From Candidatus Saccharimonadota bacterium (lineage in GTDB: Bacteria > Patescibacteriota > Saccharimonadia > Saccharimonadales > Saccharimonadaceae), in the NCBI GenBank assembly GCA_905373835.1, contig CAJPUN010000006.1:1-64000 (forward strand): a stretch of DNA of 64,000 nucleotides, given 5' to 3'. Numbering within the stretch: position 1 is the first letter of the stretch; each line of letters begins with the position of its first letter. The notes beneath the pieces are model-generated. The model had not been told where the DNA came from and did no database searches. It saw nothing but the letters and a program-made list of their open reading frames with translations. This document shows, one piece after another, positions 43,001 through 50,452 of the stretch. The position numbers and the translations under genes are program-made.

Positions 43001-43982
43001 AGCCAGTGGCAAGAGGCGCTACCAAGCGCTCACTGGCGAAGGTGGTGAAATCAAGAAGAGCGCAAACGAAGGGCGAGTGAATGTGGCGTTTAGTCGTGCG
43101 CGACAACAAGTCCACTGCGTGACATGTATACCACCAATAAGCTGGCCGGATGGTGTATGGATCAAGAAGTATCTCGCATATGTAGATGCGCATGGTTTTG
43201 TAAGACGCCACGAAAAGAGCGAGCTACAATTTGATTCAAAGTTTGAAGAAGATGTGTATGACTATCTTATGAATAAACTATCGCCAGAAGACTATCTTAT
43301 CCAAACACAAGTCGAAAGCTGCGGGTTTAAAATTGATCAAGTAATTACCAACACAAAAAATGGCAAGAAGCTGGCTATTGAGTGTGATGGGCCAACTCAT
43401 TTTGAGAATGGAGATGGTCAAGTATACGTCCAGAGTGACTGGGAGAGGCAAAGTGTACTTGAGACGGCTGGTTGGAGTTTTTATAGGATATCATTTTTTG
43501 ATTGGTATAACATGAGATATAATGCACGTCAAGATCTTGTACAATATATTGCTGACTACTTTGTAGGTGATATTGATCACCAAGATATGCCAATCATTCA
43601 TGATCTACAACAAAAATGCACCCTCCCAGCAGATAAAAGACAAGATGTCTACAAAACACGCATAAAACAATCGCATCAATACACTAACGCGGAAGAGGTG
43701 CAACAAGAAACAGTTAGCTCTAATACACCTGATGCACGTAACAAGCACACCTTCACTGTTGGAGACAGGGAAGTAGACCAGAATCGATTCGATTGGTATC
43801 TATCTTCTCGTATTGGGCAGACGATCAAGATTCGATACCAATCAACACGCTCGGGGAGTGCTCGCTCATTTCGAGAGCTAAGGCTGTACAAATACGACGC
43901 AACATATCTATATGCTGCAAAGCAAGGGGTAGATCGCCCGTATCGATATCGCCGAGATAGGGTTGTTGAGTTCCGAAAATAA
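40077..43982 (+). CDS. SF1 helicase - Vsr-like nuclease - WYL-like fusion
   Basis: 1301 residues. About 1-310: unrecognised N-terminal region. About 310-1020: a superfamily 1 (Dna2/Upf1-type) helicase with Walker A GPPGTGKSQT near 322-331, a ~430-residue helical insert, Walker B VVIDEASQ near 760, a KNHYRSP block and motif VI VAFSRARQQ near 1002. About 1050-1165: a DUF559/Vsr-type nuclease fold with KIDQV, AIECDGPTHF and the D-W-x-R-x-x-x-L-x-x-x-GW-x-x-x-R pattern. About 1224-1301: a beta-rich end resembling a WYL domain (IKIRYQS, YRYRRDRV). The gene is clearly AT-richer than both neighbours and interrupts prfB-ftsE, which suggests horizontal gain. The layout recalls helicase-Vsr antiphage proteins; defence is inference. 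Confidence 0.88.
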   Translation: MRETDFSIKQLVAYCLDYANLTASPTLMRPISTHLIPRELIDLDRIIFSNTNGYSFELRTAISQKEQSSLEEGEIEALRQVIARDAPIAEAIAKINRKFRVNGYTKQVVLETGFVDFRAKKIKRAFFANNTEEEEGDEFEKFSRALIRIPIQLSVKPDQYSTRVNITLLDESVSILINQFRDCIPQEDFDELFSYVAELEAEERHYLPLKKQFIEQVWSRFFAILHRIGAEALTEMPNYTECRIMLVSKANYFLSEDLDVMTKLDEQSLIDTAISSFVSSDQMDIEEAVDDKGETEIFFPFSYDKWQLKTLGIIKNKAVIVEGPPGTGKSQTIANLLVHLAATGNKVLFASQKDQAVRGVKDKLKELAIPFLFGYIPDRESRLHSENDERDSAANTLVSLDREFEKRALLPDQKVPLTLISGFKEKFNDRTAIERKIFAITNEMNALAKYKDFADCSMTEEQYDEQVDYIKKLITVTQQANQFEQDHQTYVDQKDRAYQDLEITLDAEIETIAAIIKKCEEILPERSGFINKAIINIKLTAMLKTTAKDLAQEIYRDIEAVLFDDSLTKTQKLKQLRLLKDYFVYSNLVAQKDDLMSMGKDSFLKNRGILAVLNKLIKAEGKEQVFDRIASYRQLQQELDGLRRSIDSNAQHGYGTVNDIRKAICDLRKFYREDTIGFVRNRVLANLDELKQSKETRSKLRQIARSLTKSKKAYRTFDKLKHDQHNFDVMSDVLPIWMMSLDDVSRIIPLQAGAFDYVVIDEASQCNLAYALPAMFRAKHVIFFGDSLQMRDTNTLFKSNEQLTAIAKKHAVPEQFQIKAEEDTIKSIMDIAGLAGFKTAVLKNHYRSPKELIGFSNQNFYEKVGRALDVVNDNILTYQDTNRVLLNHVIDVDSRLEDSAKTNHSEARYIRRLIQDIHKDKRLKNKSIAVLTFFNEQAELLAREIDDDSIKISTIEGIQGDERDIIIYSLVITDPASGKRRYQALTGEGGEIKKSANEGRVNVAFSRARQQVHCVTCIPPISWPDGVWIKKYLAYVDAHGFVRRHEKSELQFDSKFEEDVYDYLMNKLSPEDYLIQTQVESCGFKIDQVITNTKNGKKLAIECDGPTHFENGDGQVYVQSDWERQSVLETAGWSFYRISFFDWYNMRYNARQDLVQYIADYFVGDIDHQDMPIIHDLQQKCTLPADKRQDVYKTRIKQSHQYTNAEEVQQETVSSNTPDARNKHTFTVGDREVDQNRFDWYLSSRIGQTIKIRYQSTRSGSARSFRELRLYKYDATYLYAAKQGVDRPYRYRRDRVVEFRK

Positions 43983-44055
43983 GATGAGGGATGGTGCTTG
44001 GCTATATTTTGTTTGATCAACTACTCCTTTCTCGCTCCATCCCCCAGCCATATGC

Positions 44056-44061
44056 TATACT
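44056..44061 (+). promoter_or_regulatory. -10 box of ftsE, leaderless
   Basis: TATACT with an extended TGC, six bases before the GTG start of ftsE. Confidence 0.65.
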
Positions 44062-44067
44062 GGTATA

Positions 44068-44751
44068 GTGATATTGTTAGACAGAGTAACCAAACGGTAT
44101 GATAAGGATGCCAAGCCGGCGCTCGATCGGGTGAGCTTGCACGTTGAGCCCAATGAGTTCGTCGTTATTATTGGCACGAGCGGGGCGGGCAAGAGCACGC
44201 TGCTCAAGCTCCTTACCCGCGAAGAGAAGCCCACAACGGGCAAGATTGTGGTCGGCGGTATCGACTACGACACCCTCAAGGATAAGCATATTCCACTACT
44301 GCGCCGCAAGATTGGTGTGGTGTTTCAGGATTTTAAGCTGTTGCCGCAGCGCACGGTGTTTGAAAACGTCGCCTTTGCGCTGGAGATTGCAGGCATGAGC
44401 AACCGCGAGATCAAGAACACAGTACCTAAGGTAATCGACCTCGTTGGCCTCCGGGGCAAAGAGAAGCAGTTTCCGCATCAGCTCAGTGGTGGTGAGCGCC
44501 AGCGCGTGGCGATTGCCCGTGCCGTTGTGCGCCAGCCCAAGATTCTTATCGCTGATGAGCCCACTGGCAACCTCGACCCTAAGCATAGCTGGGATATCGT
44601 CCGTTTGCTTGAGAAGATTAATAAATATGGCACCACCGTGCTCCTGACCACCCACAATGTCGAGATCGTTAACCGGCTCAAGCGCCGCGTCATCACCATT
44701 GAGCATGGTAAGATCACGCACGACCAAGCCAGAGGGAGTTACCGCCAATGA
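44068..44751 (+). CDS. ftsE: Cell-division ABC ATPase FtsE
   Basis: ATPase of FtsEX, which converts ATP hydrolysis into activation of a wall hydrolase at the septum. 227 residues with Walker A GTSGAGKST (36-44), GVVFQDFKLLPQRTV, signature LSGGERQRVAIARA and Walker B ILIADEPTGNLDP, all typical of FtsE. The start is GTG, set by the leaderless promoter. Its stop overlaps the ftsX ATG by four bases. Confidence 0.96.
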   Translation: MILLDRVTKRYDKDAKPALDRVSLHVEPNEFVVIIGTSGAGKSTLLKLLTREEKPTTGKIVVGGIDYDTLKDKHIPLLRRKIGVVFQDFKLLPQRTVFENVAFALEIAGMSNREIKNTVPKVIDLVGLRGKEKQFPHQLSGGERQRVAIARAVVRQPKILIADEPTGNLDPKHSWDIVRLLEKINKYGTTVLLTTHNVEIVNRLKRRVITIEHGKITHDQARGSYRQ

Positions 44752-45728
44752 GCCGCCGCAAAGATACCGCCCGTGCCTTGATGCAGCAAAAGCGCCGCCG
44801 TCGCCAGTGGCTGACGTTTGTCCGGATGTGCCACTACGGCGTTAATAACTTTAGCCGCAACGCCTGGCTGACTGTTGCTGCAACGCTGGTGATGACAATT
44901 ACACTGCTGATTGTCTTCACGACCTTCGTTGCGCAGCGTTCGCTGGCCGATACCGCTCAGGCTATCAACAAGGATATCGACCGCTCAATCTACCTCCGCC
45001 CTGATGTCTCAGAGGAGCGCGCTCAGCCGGTGCTGGTGAGTTTGCGCCGCCTCAGCAACGTTGAGTCAGTCCGCTTCATTAGCACCGAGGAAGCCAAGGA
45101 GCAATTTGCCAAGGCTAATAAGGACGATGAGGCTAAACTGCACGCCCTTAAGGAGGCAACGAACCTACTACCCGCGACGATCCGTATCACGCTGCACGAC
45201 AACAATGACACATCGCAGCTGATAGACTTCGTCAATACCAATTCTGCACTCAAACCACTGATTAGCGCCACCCAAACGCCGACCTTTATGAGCCAGCGGC
45301 GCAACGGTACGACGCGCATCGCAGAGTGGACGCATATGTCGCAAAAGGCTGGAGTAGCGGCTAGCGTCCTCTTTATCGCTATCTCGTTCTTGATCATTTT
45401 CAATACCATCCGTATGGCGATCTTCAACCGGCGCGATGAGATCGAGATGATGAAGTTGATTGGCGCCGACCGGGGCTTTATTCGCGGGCCATTCCTCGTG
45501 GAGGCAGTGGTGTATGGGGTGATCGCCGCGGTGATCGCAACTACTCTGGGCATTATTACGCTCTTCCTCTCGGGCAATTCGCTCAAGAAGTGGGGGGTTG
45601 CTCTCCAGCCCACCATTGATATGGCAGCATCCTACTGGTGGCTTATTGCCCTGGTGATGATGGCACTAGGCGCATGCATTGGCGTCATCTCATCGCTGGT
45701 GGCCACCCGCCGTTACCTAAAGATTTAG
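44748..45728 (+). CDS. ftsX: Cell-division ABC permease FtsX
   Basis: 326 residues. A basic cytosolic start, a membrane helix near 40-62, an extracellular domain of about 130 residues, and three C-terminal helices in the FtsX domain with FNRRDEIEMMKLIGADRGF. It couples FtsE to an extracellular hydrolase, most likely the CHAP protein encoded next. The start overlaps ftsE (ATGA), so translation is coupled. Confidence 0.95.
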   Translation: MSRRKDTARALMQQKRRRRQWLTFVRMCHYGVNNFSRNAWLTVAATLVMTITLLIVFTTFVAQRSLADTAQAINKDIDRSIYLRPDVSEERAQPVLVSLRRLSNVESVRFISTEEAKEQFAKANKDDEAKLHALKEATNLLPATIRITLHDNNDTSQLIDFVNTNSALKPLISATQTPTFMSQRRNGTTRIAEWTHMSQKAGVAASVLFIAISFLIIFNTIRMAIFNRRDEIEMMKLIGADRGFIRGPFLVEAVVYGVIAAVIATTLGIITLFLSGNSLKKWGVALQPTIDMAASYWWLIALVMMALGACIGVISSLVATRRYLKI

Positions 45729-45751
45729 CATTGATACAAAGGAGGCCCGTG

Positions 45752-45780
45752 TTGACAAAGCACACACCGCTTGTTACCAT
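45752..45780 (+). promoter_or_regulatory. Full sigma70-type promoter of the CHAP gene
   Basis: TTGACA (45752-45757), a 17-bp spacer, TACCAT (45775-45780), then seven bases to the ATG at 45788. The hydrolase thus has its own, nearly leaderless transcript in addition to any read-through from ftsX. Confidence 0.7.
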
Positions 45781-45787
45781 AAGAAAT

Positions 45788-47041
45788 ATGAAACAATCCA
45801 CCACATCTGTTTCGCGTGCCCACACTGCTGTGGCCGCACCTAAGAAAACCAAGGGGCTTGCCACCAAGTCGGTCATCGTGGCGGCTGCCGTGATCATGGC
45901 GCTGAGTACGCCAGTTAGCACCTACCTCGGGGTGACCACCGGGACTGCCTCGGCTGTGTCGCAGGAGGAATACCAGCGGCAGATCGATGCGCTCAATAAG
46001 GAGATTGGGCAGTATCAGTCGCAGGCCAAGGAGCTGAACGAGAAGGCAAAGAGCCTGCAAAATGAGCTCGAAGTCTTGTCGAAGCAGAAAGCGATGATCC
46101 AAGCGCAGATCGATATCAGCCAGAAGAAGCACGACCAACTGCAGGAGAAGATTGCTCAGACTAAGCGCGACATCAAGGCCAACCAAGATGCCTTGGGTGA
46201 CACGCTGGCCGATATGTACGTCGACCGCACCATCAGCCCGCTGGAGATGCTGGCGAGTAGCCGGAGCCTTGGCGACTATGTGGTGGAGCAAGATCGCCGC
46301 GATAGCATCCAGACCACGTTGAGCGAGACGATCACGCGGGTCAATAAGCTCAAGAAGCAGCTAGAGGAGCAAAAGAAGGAAGTTGAGCGTGTCTTGGCAG
46401 ACCAAAAGAACGCCCGCGAAGCCCTCGCTGCCAAAGAGCGCGAGCAGGCCGACCTCCTTGCTCGCACGCAAAATGAAGAAGCAAACTACCAAAAACTCAC
46501 CGCCGACCGCGAGAGCGAGAAAGCCCGTGTCCAAAAGGCGCAGCAGGATGCCATCCAAGCGGCCATTCGCAACGCTGGTGGTGGTGGCTCACTCGGTATT
46601 ACCTCTGGTGATGGCTCGATGGGTGGCTACCCATGGGCTGGTGGCTGTACCGTTGATGCCAATGCGTTGTCGCACGGTGGCGCATCTGGTGGCGGCGAAG
46701 ATCCACTGGGCTATGGCTGCCGCCAGTGTGTAAGCTACACTGCCTGGAAGACTTACCAAAAGACTGGCTACGCACCACGCTACTGGGGCAATGCCAATAT
46801 GTGGCCGGCTGCTGCTCGCAACGCTGGCTTCTCGACTGGCCGTACTCCACGGGCCAATGCCCTTGGCGTCATCTCGGCAGGGCAGTACGGGCATATCGTC
46901 TATATCGAAGGCTATGACGCTGGCAGCAACACTGTCCGCATTAGTCAGTTCAATTACTTCAATGCCGGCGGCCCTGGCTGGGGTCATTATAGCGAAATGA
47001 CGGTGCCTGCTAGTACGTACGATACGTATATTTATTTATAA
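45788..47041 (+). CDS. PcsB-like CHAP-domain peptidoglycan hydrolase
   Basis: 417 residues. N-terminal signal/membrane segment (about 27-50), a long coiled coil (60-260) with charged heptads, a Gly/Ser linker, and a CHAP amidase/endopeptidase domain (280-417) with catalytic Cys314 in CRQCVSYTAW and His369 in YGHIVYIEG. This is the architecture of FtsEX-activated PcsB/CwlO-type hydrolases, and the gene follows ftsEX directly. The upstream frame to 45638 overlaps ftsX and has no start signal; promoter position supports 45788. It should cut peptidoglycan cross-links at the division site. Confidence 0.93.
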   Translation: MKQSTTSVSRAHTAVAAPKKTKGLATKSVIVAAAVIMALSTPVSTYLGVTTGTASAVSQEEYQRQIDALNKEIGQYQSQAKELNEKAKSLQNELEVLSKQKAMIQAQIDISQKKHDQLQEKIAQTKRDIKANQDALGDTLADMYVDRTISPLEMLASSRSLGDYVVEQDRRDSIQTTLSETITRVNKLKKQLEEQKKEVERVLADQKNAREALAAKEREQADLLARTQNEEANYQKLTADRESEKARVQKAQQDAIQAAIRNAGGGGSLGITSGDGSMGGYPWAGGCTVDANALSHGGASGGGEDPLGYGCRQCVSYTAWKTYQKTGYAPRYWGNANMWPAAARNAGFSTGRTPRANALGVISAGQYGHIVYIEGYDAGSNTVRISQFNYFNAGGPGWGHYSEMTVPASTYDTYIYL

Positions 47042-47059
47042 GAAAGAATACATAGCGCA

Positions 47060-47091
47060 AACGACCACCCAGGTAGCGGTGGTCGTTTTTT
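47060..47091 (+). terminator. Terminator after the CHAP gene
   Basis: AACGACCACC pairs with GGTGGTCGTT over an eight-base loop, with six T at the right edge. Confidence 0.9.
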
Positions 47092-47112
47092 GATGGGTGG
47101 AACTCTCGAAGC

Positions 47113-47829
47113 CTATGCCACAGATAGGGTAGGCTGGTGTGGGGTGTCGGCTTGGGTAATGCCTATATCAGTGGTATTGTTCGTCTCGGGCGGACTAACT
47201 CGGTACCCATACTGGTTGTACTCTGTACCAATTGGATCATCGCTCCCGCAACCCCGGAGGGGCTTGATATCAGTGGGTAGCTGAGCGATGTAGCTGTTAC
47301 TAAAGGCGGTGCGTGTATCGGCCTGGGCCATATGGGCCAGTAGGACAAAGAGCTCTTTGACATTGCTGATTGCTTCGCTTGTGCTGGGCGGCTTCTCACC
47401 ACCGTAGGTAAAGCCGTGCTGCTCCTGTGCTAAGAGGTCTTGATCAAAACCGTGGCCGCAATCGCGGCAATCGAGACAGCGCTCGTAGAAATAATGCACC
47501 GAGTAGGTAATCTCGCTATGTGTGATGGTGATGGGTGGCTGGTCATCACGAGCGCTACCTTTCATCTTAGCAATGATGCGCGTGAGGCTATCGATGACGC
47601 TGTGGAGGGCTTGCTCGCGCTGGTGGCGTTCGTTGTCGATAATGCGCATCGCATCGAGCTTCTCGCTGCTATGGCGCGGGATAGTCGGCAATTCAGCAAC
47701 AAGCGCAAGACGCCCAACTACCTGGCGAGCCTGAGGGGTAGGCTTAGTAAGCAGCTGTGAGCTACCTTCAACAGTGGATGATAATGGGCAAACAGGCGCT
47801 GCTTCTGCGCTGACAACGGCAAGAGACAT
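47113..47829 (-). CDS. Hypothetical cytosolic protein with Cys cluster
   Basis: Not recognised. 238 residues, no signal or membrane segment. A helical region near 60-95 is followed by HYFYERCLDCRDCGHGF around 115-130, with three Cys and a His that might bind metal. Another Cys lies in LRGCGSDD. A minus-strand TATAAT near 47873 and a GAGGTT-type site precede the ATG at 47829. It is convergent with the CHAP gene and sits within the otherwise plus-strand ftsEX-ctpA block. Confidence 0.75.
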   Translation of the reverse strand: MSLAVVSAEAAPVCPLSSTVEGSSQLLTKPTPQARQVVGRLALVAELPTIPRHSSEKLDAMRIIDNERHQREQALHSVIDSLTRIIAKMKGSARDDQPPITITHSEITYSVHYFYERCLDCRDCGHGFDQDLLAQEQHGFTYGGEKPPSTSEAISNVKELFVLLAHMAQADTRTAFSNSYIAQLPTDIKPLRGCGSDDPIGTEYNQYGYRVSPPETNNTTDIGITQADTPHQPTLSVA

Positions 47830-47955
47830 CAGATAACCTCACTCGTTTTGATTAAAGAATGGTAATTGTCTATTATACGAGGATGAGGCAAAAATGCAAT
47901 GGGCAAGAAGCCCTGGTGCGCGGCTTGTACTCTTTTGCCGCGCTGCCTGGCGTAG

Positions 47956-47961
47956 TATAAT
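47956..47961 (+). promoter_or_regulatory. -10 box of ctpA, near-leaderless
   Basis: TATAAT eight bases before the ATG at 47970. Confidence 0.6.
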
Positions 47962-47969
47962 ACCATAGT

Positions 47970-49202
47970 ATGGTACAGAGTGACACGGCGAGCGCGAGCC
48001 GCTCGAAATATGAGTATGATGAACCAAAAAAGCTGACTATCTCGCAGCTCACAGCCCTGCTGGTGGCGGTGCTGCTACTGGGGGCTGGCTTTGTGGCAGG
48101 GATGCATGCCGACAAGCTCTATGCGGCGATTGCGCCAGTCTTTGGCCTCAAGGTATCGGCCGATAGTATTGACTTGAGCAGCGTGCAGCAGACCTATCGC
48201 AAGCTCAAAGCAGAATATGATGGTAAGCTGGACGATACCAAGCTGATCGATGGCGCTAATCGTGGCCTAGCTGCAGCTACTGGTGACCCCTACACCACCT
48301 ATATGGACAAGCAAGAGACCGAGCAGTTCGACCGTAGCCTCAATGGCGAAGTGAGCGGTATTGGCGTGGAGATCGCATCACGGGGCAACCATCCAACGGT
48401 AGTGCGCGTCGTCGATGACTCACCAGCAGCCAAGGCAGGCCTGCGGGCTGGCGATATCTTCCGTAGTATTAATGGTCAATCGGTAGTGGGGCAGAACTCT
48501 GAGGTAGTGGCTGGCAAAGTGCGGGGCGAGGCTGGCACAACCGTCAAGCTCGTGATGCAGCGCGAGGAATCGACCGAGGAATATACCATCGTCCGGGCCA
48601 AGGTAAGTGACGCCAGTGTGCGTAGCCAGATTCGCGACGGCGTGGGTATCCTTACCATTACCCGATTCGATGACCAAACTGGCCGGCTGGCCCGCCAAGC
48701 GGCAGAGCAGTTCGTCCAGCAGGGGGTGCGGGCTGTGGTGCTCGACCTACGTGACAACGGTGGCGGCTATGTAACGGCTGCTCGCGAGGTCGCAAGCCTG
48801 TGGCTTGAGAACAAAGTCGTGGTAGTAGAGAAGTCTGGCGACGTCGTGCGAGACACGGTGCACAGTAGTGGCCAAGCACTGCTCAAGGGAGTGAAGACAA
48901 CCGTCCTCGTCAATGGCAATAGCGCCAGTGCCAGCGAGATCGTAGCAGGGGCACTACACGACCACAAAGCGGCGACATTGCTGGGCGAAAAGACCTTTGG
49001 CAAGGGCACCGTGCAGCAGTTGTTTGATCTGCCTGATGGCCGTAAACTCAAGATCACCGTGGCGCGTTGGTATACCCCAAATGGCCGCAATATCTCGCAG
49101 GGCGGCATTGCGCCAGATACCGAGGTTAAAATGAGCACCGATGATCGCAATGCTGGCCGCGACCCACAGCTCGATAGCGCACTACAAAAGTTCGCAGAGT
49201 AG
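47970..49202 (+). CDS. ctpA: C-terminal processing protease (S41, CtpA/CtpB)
   Basis: 410 residues. A membrane anchor (about 25-46) places the enzyme outside. A PDZ domain (about 125-205, with AAKAGLRAGDIFRSINGQ) is followed by the S41 core with the catalytic dyad Ser320 (NGNSASASE) and Lys345 (KTFGKGT). It probably processes or degrades wall enzymes or other exported proteins; ctp genes near ftsEX and a PcsB-type hydrolase are a recurring arrangement. Confidence 0.95.
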   Translation: MVQSDTASASRSKYEYDEPKKLTISQLTALLVAVLLLGAGFVAGMHADKLYAAIAPVFGLKVSADSIDLSSVQQTYRKLKAEYDGKLDDTKLIDGANRGLAAATGDPYTTYMDKQETEQFDRSLNGEVSGIGVEIASRGNHPTVVRVVDDSPAAKAGLRAGDIFRSINGQSVVGQNSEVVAGKVRGEAGTTVKLVMQREESTEEYTIVRAKVSDASVRSQIRDGVGILTITRFDDQTGRLARQAAEQFVQQGVRAVVLDLRDNGGGYVTAAREVASLWLENKVVVVEKSGDVVRDTVHSSGQALLKGVKTTVLVNGNSASASEIVAGALHDHKAATLLGEKTFGKGTVQQLFDLPDGRKLKITVARWYTPNGRNISQGGIAPDTEVKMSTDDRNAGRDPQLDSALQKFAE

Positions 49203-49267
49203 ACATATATCCAACAAAAGGCAAACAATTGTTCGCCAAAAGTATTGTATTTGCCTCGTATCTACGC

Positions 49268-49273
49268 TACCAT
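49268..49273 (+). promoter_or_regulatory. -10-like box of the receiver gene
   Basis: TACCAT eight bases before the ATG at 49282, the same sequence as the -10 of the CHAP gene. Confidence 0.45.
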
Positions 49274-49281
49274 AAAAGCAT

Positions 49282-49668
49282 ATGGACAGACGAAAGAAAA
49301 TTCTCTTGGTAGAAGACGACACCGCGCTGCTGGCAGTGTATCGCTCGCGGCTGGAGCTGGAGGGCTTTGCGGTGAGCGAAGTGCACAATGGCGAAGATGC
49401 ACTCTCGGCGGTGGTCGATGTTCGGCCCGATTTGATCTTGCTTGATGTGATGATCCCCAAGATCAGCGGCTTCGATGTGCTCGATATCTTGCGCAATACC
49501 CCAGATACTACCAACGTCCGCGTTATCATGCTGACAGCACTGAGTCAGCCCAAAGACAAAGAGCGGGCTAAGCAGCTAGGGGTGGATGACTACCTCGTCA
49601 AGTCGCAAGTGATGATTGGTGACGTCGTGGCCCGTATTAAGTATCACCTGGGCATGAGCCAAGAATAA
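49282..49668 (+). CDS. Receiver-only response regulator
   Basis: 128 residues forming one REC domain: the acidic pair at 12-13, phosphoacceptor Asp55 in LILLDVMIPK, Thr in IMLTALS and a Lys in DDYLVKSQ. There is no output domain, so it would act through protein contacts as CheY or Spo0F do. No kinase gene is adjacent; the nearest is the soluble kinase at 57826. Confidence 0.92.
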   Translation: MDRRKKILLVEDDTALLAVYRSRLELEGFAVSEVHNGEDALSAVVDVRPDLILLDVMIPKISGFDVLDILRNTPDTTNVRVIMLTALSQPKDKERAKQLGVDDYLVKSQVMIGDVVARIKYHLGMSQE

Positions 49669-49747
49669 CAGAGACTAGAGGGCAGTCGAACAAAGCGTGC
49701 AGTAAGCCCTTGTTTCTGAGTGATTTCTCCTCAGCATTATTTTGTGG

Positions 49748-49753
49748 TATCCT
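49748..49753 (+). promoter_or_regulatory. -10-like box of the 49760 gene, leaderless
   Basis: TATCCT with an extended TGG, exactly six bases before the ATG at 49760, so the TTG at 49742 is not the start. Confidence 0.5.
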
Positions 49754-49759
49754 AAAAAG

Positions 49760-50371
49760 ATGACGGAAAAACATTCGGCATCTCCCACTGCAAAAGAAGA
49801 GACACTAGCACCACTCCCACCACGACAGCCTGAGCATCTCTTGACGCAGCCAATTACGGTGGACGGCGCACCAGAAAAGCGTACAACTCATCCCGATGCA
49901 TACATCATTCCCAAGCACGAAAATGTGCCGCAGTATCTATGGAATGTGCTGCGCAGCAGTGGCCAGCTCGACGAAGGGTGGATTGATACAGAGATTATTG
50001 ACGAAAATGACGTGGTGCTAGTGCGGATGACTAAGCCAGTCCACCGAAGCAATATCCACCAGCTCGAGAAATGCGTACCGCTCGCGGTGCTCCAAGAGCA
50101 AAACATCGACTTTACCAATGCATATCTGCAAAGAGCCTATGGTGTGATGATGGAGGATGGCAAGCTGCAGCCCGTTGCTGATACCACTCATACTGCTAGC
50201 CAGAGCAGCGCGACTGAGCAAGAAACAGAGATACTGCCCACTCAAAGTGGCAATACATATGATCATCTCGGTGGGGATAGTGCGCGCCAATTAGTTGGGA
50301 GCGTGGCAGCAAAAGCGAGCGACGGAGAGGTGGATAATAGCCTACTGGTGCGGCGAGCGCTAAAACGATAA
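49760..50371 (+). CDS. Hypothetical cytosolic protein, 203 aa
   Basis: Not recognised. The first 45 residues are Pro/Thr-rich and flexible. A folded centre (about 45-140) contains PQYLWNVLRSSGQLDEGW, DVVLVRMTKP and QRAYGVMMEDGKL. The end is Ser/Thr/Gln-rich and finishes with basic residues. No signal or membrane segment. Promoter spacing selects the ATG at 49760. Confidence 0.75.
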   Translation: MTEKHSASPTAKEETLAPLPPRQPEHLLTQPITVDGAPEKRTTHPDAYIIPKHENVPQYLWNVLRSSGQLDEGWIDTEIIDENDVVLVRMTKPVHRSNIHQLEKCVPLAVLQEQNIDFTNAYLQRAYGVMMEDGKLQPVADTTHTASQSSATEQETEILPTQSGNTYDHLGGDSARQLVGSVAAKASDGEVDNSLLVRRALKR

Positions 50372-50452
50372 AGTGGTAGACACGTCAGACAGGGAGCAAT
50401 ATAGGCTACCCTCAAATCTTTTGACTATATGACAACAGAGGTAGCGTGAAAG

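Noticed and set aside
45638..45787. Upstream extension of the CHAP hydrolase into ftsX
   Set aside because: The extra 50 residues overlap ftsX in another frame, and a full TTGACA-17-TACCAT promoter lies inside this stretch, just before the ATG at 45788.
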